A stretch of 8,967 bases of DNA from Nanobdellota archaeon (GTDB lineage: Archaea > Nanobdellota > Nanobdellia > Woesearchaeales > JAGLGH01), in assembly GCA_023144115.1 (NCBI GenBank), contig JAGLGH010000059.1, forward strand, positions 1 through 8,967, read 5' to 3'. The notes beneath the pieces are model-generated. The model did no database searches. It had not been told where the DNA came from and saw nothing but the letters and a program-made list of their open reading frames with translations. A program made the position numbers and the translations under genes. How positions within the stretch are numbered: position 1 is the first letter of the stretch; the number at the start of each line of letters is the position of its first letter. Shown here in pieces: positions 6,050 to 8,967 of this stretch.

Positions 6050-6862
6050 CTAGTCAATAGGACTTTTTATTTTTGATAAATTTTTATTTGATACTTGAGT
6101 ATAAATAAGTGTAGTCTTGATATCAGAATGGCCAAGCAAATCCCTAATATACCTAATATCTATTCCATTTTCAAGTAGATGTGTTGCAAAACTATGCCTA
6201 AGAGTATGTGGCGTTACTTTCTTTTTGATTCCTGCTTTCTTAGCAGCATTCTCAACTATCTTTTCAATTGTCCTTAAACTATACTTTTCCCCCCTTATTG
6301 TATTGAAAACATAACCATCCCATAGTCCAAGAGATTTCAGACCTTTCTTGACTTTAGGCGAAAGCATTACTATCCTATCCTTCTTTCCTTTAGCTGCCTT
6401 AATATGAATCACATTTCTTTTAAAATCAATATTTTCCCATTTAATATTTATAATCTCGCTTGCTCTCAATCCAGCAGCATAGCCTATCTGGATAATCAGG
6501 CGATGATTAAGATTCCTGGTTGATACAATCATTTTTTCAATATCTTCTTTAGCAAGAACAACAGGCAGTTTTTTCTCTCTTTTTACGTTTGGTAGATCCT
6601 TCAAAATGCCATCTATGCCTGATGAATCCCTTTTGATTATATTCAGATAAAACTTAATTGCAAAACATACTGAACGAACAGTTTCATCAGATTTTCCCAA
6701 ATTAATCAGATTAAGCAGATATTGCCTAGGCACGCATTCTGAACCTATGAATTTTCCAACATGAAATATATAACTGCTTATAGTCCTCTTAGAATACCCT
6801 CTCAATTTTGCTTCATCTTCAATTAATTTTTTCCAATCTCCCTGATTCAAGCCCAATTCCAT
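6050..6862 (-). CDS. XerA/XerC-like tyrosine recombinase, 270 aa
   Basis: This is a site-specific tyrosine recombinase, which breaks and rejoins DNA through a covalent 3'-phosphotyrosine. An N-terminal SAM-like core-binding domain (residues about 5-85, RGYSKRTISSYIFHVGKFI) precedes a complete catalytic domain: Arg133 (AGLRASEI), Lys158 (AAKGKKDRI), His219 and Arg222 (PHTLRHSFATH), His245 (LLGHSDIKTT) and Tyr254 (IYTQ). At 270 aa it is close to archaeal XerA and lacks the extra domain of integron integrases. The start is the ATG at 6860-6862, about 26 bases from a TATA box; a GTG at 6880 would add six residues (MFCSCF). It may be the host dimer-resolution enzyme or may act on the adjacent repeat-bounded element. 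It looks intact. Confidence 0.93.
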   Translation of the reverse strand: MELGLNQGDWKKLIEDEAKLRGYSKRTISSYIFHVGKFIGSECVPRQYLLNLINLGKSDETVRSVCFAIKFYLNIIKRDSSGIDGILKDLPNVKREKKLPVVLAKEDIEKMIVSTRNLNHRLIIQIGYAAGLRASEIINIKWENIDFKRNVIHIKAAKGKKDRIVMLSPKVKKGLKSLGLWDGYVFNTIRGEKYSLRTIEKIVENAAKKAGIKKKVTPHTLRHSFATHLLENGIDIRYIRDLLGHSDIKTTLIYTQVSNKNLSKIKSPID

Positions 6863-6883
6863 AAAACAAGAACAAAACACCTT

Positions 6884-6893
6884 TTATTTATAA
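6884..6893 (-). promoter_or_regulatory. TATA box of the recombinase, deciding its start
   Basis: The minus strand reads CTTATAAATA, centred about 26 bases before the ATG at 6862. This spacing fits a leaderless message and disfavours the upstream GTG at 6880, which lies only about 8 bases from the box. The promoter is 50 bases from the left end of the repeat-bounded element. Confidence 0.6.
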
Positions 6894-6925
6894 GTATTTA
6901 CTTCGCTTTTCCGGACATATCACGA

Positions 6926-6952
6926 ATTAAACGCAATAAATGTTCGTTTAAT
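6926..6952. repeat. Perfect 8-base inverted repeat at the outer left end
   Basis: ATTAAACG (6926-6933) and CGTTTAAT (6945-6952) pair perfectly around an 11-base loop. The right half is also the start of motif E of the left terminal repeat. It sits 33 bases upstream of the recombinase TATA box and could be a recombinase or regulator binding site. Confidence 0.4.
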
Positions 6953-7099
6953 ATGTGTTAGTTTCAATAAAATTTGAGTTCTTTTTAAAAATGGGGGTCT
7001 GAGGTGCTTCGCACATATAGCCTCGACTTCGTCGAGAGATTTATTTTTTAAGAGGGGCTAATCTCTTTGATGTTTTTATATCGGGCTTGGCACTTATTT
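6943..7099 (+). repeat. Left inverted-repeat arm (motifs E-A-B-C-F)
   Basis: Motifs in order: E, CGTTTAATATG followed by TGTTAGTTTC (6945-6965); A, TAAAATTTGAGTTC (6968-6981); B, GGGGTCTGAG (6994-7003); C, AGGGGCTAATCTCT (7053-7066); F, GCTTGGCACTTATTT (7085-7099). A, B and C match the right arm perfectly in reverse complement. F has one mismatch and one single-base gap. E is imperfect in its first half. A two-hairpin block (7004-7036) lies between B and C. Confidence 0.65.
7004..7036 (+). repeat. Two-hairpin block, left copy
   Basis: GTGC-TTC-GCAC (7004-7014) is followed by ATATAG and the perfect hairpin CTCGAC-TTC-GTCGAG (7022-7036). The first 17 bases (7004-7020) recur exactly, in the same orientation, at 8671-8687, and the second hairpin recurs in altered form. 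Here the block follows motif B directly; in the right arm it lies on the other side of B. Confidence 0.7.
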
Positions 7100-7233
7100 G
7101 TTTTTAAATAATTCCAATTGTGCATTATTCAATTCAATATCCAAAATTGAACAATAAGAGTAGTTTGCTAAATATCATTTTCACCTTATTCATATAAATA
7201 ATAGAATTTTAATCAACTTTTTATTGTTAATTA
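7100..7233. other. AT-rich intergenic spacer downstream of the 395-aa gene
   Basis: No gene is seen. An imperfect inverted repeat, TTATTCAATT (7125-7134) with AATTGAACAATAA (7145-7157), may form a hairpin in the 3' region of the 395-aa gene's message. The first 30 bases after motif F loosely resemble the corresponding part of the right arm, so the inverted repeat may extend further in decayed form. Confidence 0.35.
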
Positions 7234-8421
7234 TTATTTAATTAAATAATTTGGTGCAGGTGGGAAAAAGTCTATTTTCACTTCTGTTTTTGGAAGACCT
7301 GTTTTTTCGGCAAGTTTTTTTAGTATGCCTTTTATATCATTAGCACGCACATAAACTTTATCATCACTTTTATATACATGGTATTCTCTCAGAATCTTGA
7401 TGCCGTTCTTTGCTATTCTTTCGATTTTCGTTTTTCCTTTTTTTCCTTTTTTAACAGTTGTTTCCGTGTCAACAGTAATACTTGCTCCTCCTCGTTTAGA
7501 TTCATATGTTTCTTTAAATGCCAAATATTTTAGTATTTGTAAGTCTCCAGTACTGCCTACAATATTTTTCTTACTTTCGTCATAATCTACTAGGGCTTTA
7601 TAGATATCTCCGGTTGAAAGTTTAGAACTTTTAGGATAAAAGAGTTCTCTTACACCCTCTCCATCACTTAGTTCACCATGTTTTTCTACTCTTTGTTCTA
7701 ATCCTTCATTTTCTATTCCATATAAACCCATATTCCATTTATTAAAATTATTTAAAAATGATGCTATATTTGCTTTTAGACTATCAGCAAGATAATAATT
7801 ATTTGCATTTTTGGGGTTGATCGTTTTGAATATTCCAGTGTCAAAAAATACACGCATTTCTTCTACTTTTTTATCAAGCGGGAACTTTTTATCTGTGTCA
7901 GCATCATTTACAACGAAAGAACTATCATTAATCCTTCTCATATTTTCTTTTTTCAATCTTTCCATATGACCCAAAATATATTCAACCGAAATATATGCAT
8001 CCCCCTCAATTTTTCTAACTCCTTCTCTATGTATACTATCGATGTTATCTGATGTTACATTGTTTAATATAGTTCCAATCCCAGATAATACAGTAGTCCA
8101 ATCATATCTCTTACTAGGATAAGCAATAGCAACATATTTCTTACCATCAAAAGTTTTTTCATACGGATGCCTATCCTTTAGAATTCCTTCTGAATCAAGA
8201 CCACACTTTTCTATAGCTTCTGCTAATGCTAATTCTTTGAATGTTGTATTAAAAGGACTAAGTATATAATCCTGGAGAGTAGGAATAGCTGTACGTTTAC
8301 CATAATTATATGAGCGTAAATTTCTTTCTTCTATTCCATCTTTACTCAAACCAGCAACATCTTTTTCCTTCTCTTCGGAAAGCCTTGGTAACCTAATCAA
8401 TGTGGAATTTGTTCTTTTCAT
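7234..8421 (-). CDS. Unrecognised 395-aa protein inside the inverted repeats
   Basis: I do not recognise a family, and no transposase, nuclease, helicase or membrane signature stands out. The start is taken as ATG at 8419-8421 (MKRTNSTLIRLPRLSEEKEKD); a TTG at 8442 would add seven residues. The N-terminal 30 residues are polar and probably disordered. A mixed domain follows (about 45-140, with TLQDYILSPFNTTFKELALAEAIEKCG and KYVAIAYPSKRYDWTTVLSGIG). The middle is helical with many Lys/Asn (about 145-300), then a lysine cluster (KKGKKGKTK, about 324-332), and a C-terminal 50-residue unit with VYVRANDIKGILKKLAEKTG ending in DFFPPAPNYLIK. It is the only gene between the repeats, so it could be element machinery or cargo. 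The frame is intact, which argues that it is used. Confidence 0.8.
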   Translation of the reverse strand: MKRTNSTLIRLPRLSEEKEKDVAGLSKDGIEERNLRSYNYGKRTAIPTLQDYILSPFNTTFKELALAEAIEKCGLDSEGILKDRHPYEKTFDGKKYVAIAYPSKRYDWTTVLSGIGTILNNVTSDNIDSIHREGVRKIEGDAYISVEYILGHMERLKKENMRRINDSSFVVNDADTDKKFPLDKKVEEMRVFFDTGIFKTINPKNANNYYLADSLKANIASFLNNFNKWNMGLYGIENEGLEQRVEKHGELSDGEGVRELFYPKSSKLSTGDIYKALVDYDESKKNIVGSTGDLQILKYLAFKETYESKRGGASITVDTETTVKKGKKGKTKIERIAKNGIKILREYHVYKSDDKVYVRANDIKGILKKLAEKTGLPKTEVKIDFFPPAPNYLIK

Positions 8422-8456
8422 TTGAATACTCTTAAACCTCAAGAATTTTCAAGAGG

Positions 8457-8516
8457 TTATTATTTATTACTACCCTTTCATAGTATGTTAATACTTAATT
8501 ATTTATAAATTTATCT
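8457..8516 (-). promoter_or_regulatory. Possible promoter region of the 395-aa gene
   Basis: On the minus strand there are two TATA-like boxes: TTTATAAATAA near 8499-8510, preceded by a purine-rich AAAAGAT, and AATAAATAATAACC at 8457-8470. Neither gives leaderless spacing to the ATG at 8421, so the message probably has a leader of roughly 20-60 bases. The sequence CCTCTTGAAAATTCTTGAGG lies in that leader. No good Shine-Dalgarno site was found. Confidence 0.35.
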
Positions 8517-8623
8517 TTTAATTTTTACCACACCATCAAATAATAAATCAACAACGACTTATTAAAAAATAGTGCCCAGCTTTCCTTCTTTTTGTGAATT
8601 AGAGATTAGCCCCTTGATTACAT

Positions 8624-8659
8624 GTTCTTTTAGTATCGCTGTCGCTAAGTAGAAAGAAC
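8624..8659. repeat. Hairpin between motifs C and B of the right arm
   Basis: GTTCTTT (8624-8630) pairs with AAAGAAC (8653-8659), and a second short stem TTAG/CTAA lies inside. The left arm has no counterpart between the same two motifs, where it carries the TTC-loop block instead. Confidence 0.5.
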
Positions 8660-8670
8660 TCAGACCCCTA

Positions 8671-8703
8671 GTGCTTCGCACATATAGTCTCGGCTTCGCC
8701 TCG
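8671..8703 (+). repeat. Two-hairpin block, right copy
   Basis: GTGCTTCGCACATATAG (8671-8687) is identical to 7004-7020. It is followed by CTCGGCTTCGCCTCG, a changed version of the left second hairpin in which the stem GGC-TTC-GCC remains paired. Paired changes on both sides of the stem (GAC/GTC versus GGC/GCC) suggest the hairpin itself is maintained. Confidence 0.7.
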
Positions 8704-8729
8704 AATTGATTGGAACTCAAATTTTACTT

Positions 8730-8766
8730 TTCGGAACGAAATTTTTCCATACGCTGTATGGAAAAA
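8730..8766. repeat. Two adjacent hairpins between motifs A and E of the right arm
   Basis: TTCG-GAA-CGAA (8730-8740) is followed by TTTTTCCATAC (8742-8752), loop GCT, and GTATGGAAAAA (8756-8766), a perfect 11-base stem. The left arm has only two bases (AA) between the same motifs, so this segment looks like an insertion in the right arm or a loss from the left. Confidence 0.7.
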
Positions 8767-8882
8767 GAAACTAACAGGAATTTAACGGTTCGAAACGACC
8801 GCTTCGCTATTTTGCCAAGCAAAATTCGTTCCTCTCCCAAATCACACTTCGTGCGACTTCGTTAAATTCCGATGTTAGTTTC
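8767..8882. repeat. Large 116-base palindrome with nested hairpins
   Basis: The outer arms GAAACTAACA (8767-8776) and TGTTAGTTTC (8873-8882) pair perfectly, as do GGAATTTAACG (8777-8787) and CGTTAAATTCC (8860-8870), with one 2-base bulge (8871-8872). This gives a 21-pair stem around a 72-base interior. The interior includes ATTTTGC-CAA-GCAAAAT near 8809-8825 and CAC-TTC-GTG near 8845-8853. The two arms are inverted copies of motif E. Confidence 0.75.
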
Positions 8883-8885
8883 AAT

Positions 8886-8967
8886 TGCAAATTCTCTAAA
8901 TTGTTGAGTTTGAAAAATAGGAGAGGACACTTTAAAACCCCAGACCACCCCCTAAAATGTAGAAATT
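8886..8967. other. Right-hand flank, no gene seen
   Basis: The last 82 bases are non-coding as far as I can see. They follow a plus-oriented motif E and contain TTGAGTTT and a C-rich CCCCAGACC segment that faintly recall motifs A and B. This could be the start of another related repeat continuing past the window, but the match is weak. Confidence 0.25.

Larger units (their letters stand above)
8567..8787 (-). repeat. Right inverted-repeat arm (motifs F-C-B-A-E, reverse complement)
   Basis: Plus-strand positions: F, AAATAGTGCCCAGC (8567-8580); C, AGAGATTAGCCCCT (8601-8614); B, CTCAGACCCC (8659-8668); A, GAACTCAAATTTTA (8713-8726); E, GAAACTAACA with GGAATTTAACG (8767-8787). These mirror the left arm. 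The arm is about 65 bases longer than the left one because hairpin-forming segments lie between C and B (8624-8659) and between A and E (8730-8766). Confidence 0.65.
6943..8885. mobile_element. Candidate mobile element or cassette bounded by modular inverted repeats
   Basis: A single 395-aa gene is enclosed by two arms that share at least five short motifs in mirror order: E, A, B, C and F from outside inward (left 6943-7099, right 8567-8787). An additional motif E copy in direct orientation closes the right side at 8858-8885. The arms look like long terminal inverted repeats that have diverged and received small hairpin insertions. There is no recognisable transposase, and the nearest recombination enzyme is the tyrosine recombinase just outside the left end. 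Ends are approximate because only one copy is visible. Confidence 0.5.

Noticed and set aside
6994..7003. G-run resembling part of an archaeal origin recognition box
   Set aside because: The rest of the recognition-box consensus is missing, no cdc6/orc1 gene is in the window, and the string is explained as motif B of the inverted repeat.
6968..7066. CRISPR-like array suggested by repeated motifs on both sides of the element
   Set aside because: The motifs are inverted, each occurs once per arm, and spacing is irregular; there is no repeat-spacer periodicity and no cas gene.
7435..7470. DnaQ-like exonuclease motif (VDTETT) in the 395-aa protein
   Set aside because: Only about 75 residues follow it, too few for the remaining exonuclease motifs, and the next residues are a lysine cluster rather than a fold continuation.
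1297..8421. The 217-aa and 395-aa genes share ATGAAAAGAACAAA at their likely starts
   Set aside because: Fourteen bases encoding MKRT in Lys/Arg-rich, AT-rich genes is easily chance; similarity stops right after and upstream sequences differ.
6943..8787. Phase-variable invertible segment driven by the adjacent recombinase
   Set aside because: The 395-aa gene lies wholly inside with its promoter, so inversion would not switch it off, and the arms are too diverged and unevenly spaced for typical inversion sites.
8785..8802. tRNA T-arm-like string GGTTCGAAAC
   Set aside because: The flanking bases do not form a T stem, and no acceptor, D or anticodon arms are found; it is part of the large palindrome.
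8780..8867. Integron attC-like site: ATTTAAC and GTTAAAT match the RYYYAAC/GTTRRRY core consensus around a foldable interior
   Set aside because: The consensus is very loose in AT-rich DNA, the left end lacks the same pair, and the nearby recombinase is about 270 aa without the extra domain typical of integron integrases.

Overview
The window looks like a piece of an A+T-rich archaeal chromosome, most likely from a small-genome DPANN lineage such as Woesearchaeota or Pacearchaeota. Three things point there. Several genes begin about 23-29 bases downstream of TATA boxes with purine-rich BRE-like flanks, as expected for leaderless archaeal transcripts. One operon encodes an Era-like GTPase followed by the archaeal proteins OapB (DUF2073) and OapC (DUF2072 zinc ribbon). 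The remaining proteins are short and mostly lack named families. The lineage is an inference; no rRNA or tRNA gene is present to test it.

Layout. At 26-1717 (minus strand) are an unrecognised 181-aa protein, an unrecognised basic helical protein, and a protein that fits the MPN/JAMM fold but has lost its metal ligands. The last two form an operon. At 1867-2370 (plus) is a Nudix hydrolase. At 2550-2849 (minus) is a lysine-rich protein made of two 30-residue repeats plus a basic tail, with a strong promoter and an oligo-T terminator. At 3012-4285 (minus) a PIN-like nuclease is coupled to a helical partner. At 4430-6009 (plus) is the GTPase-OapB-OapC operon, facing away from the PIN operon across a shared promoter region. 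At 6050-6862 (minus), convergent with OapC, is a complete XerA/XerC-like tyrosine recombinase.

The right third, 6943-8885, is the accessory part. One unrecognised 395-aa gene (7234-8421, minus) is enclosed by two divergent, modular inverted repeats. At least five short motifs (called E, A, B, C and F here) occur in mirror order on the two sides, at 6943-7099 and 8567-8787. Small perfect hairpins, several with TTC loops, sit between the motifs at different places in the two arms. A further copy of motif E, in direct orientation at 8858-8885, makes a 116-base palindrome with the inner copy. I read this as a candidate undescribed mobile element or cassette with long decayed terminal repeats. It lies 50 bases upstream of the recombinase promoter. 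Whether the recombinase, the 395-aa protein or neither moves it cannot be told from one copy.

How the genes may work together: the oap operon and the tyrosine recombinase fit a chromosome-maintenance neighbourhood. The PIN pair may act on RNA. The MPN-like operon and the element gene have no assignable role. No CRISPR array, rRNA, tRNA or recognised insertion sequence was found.
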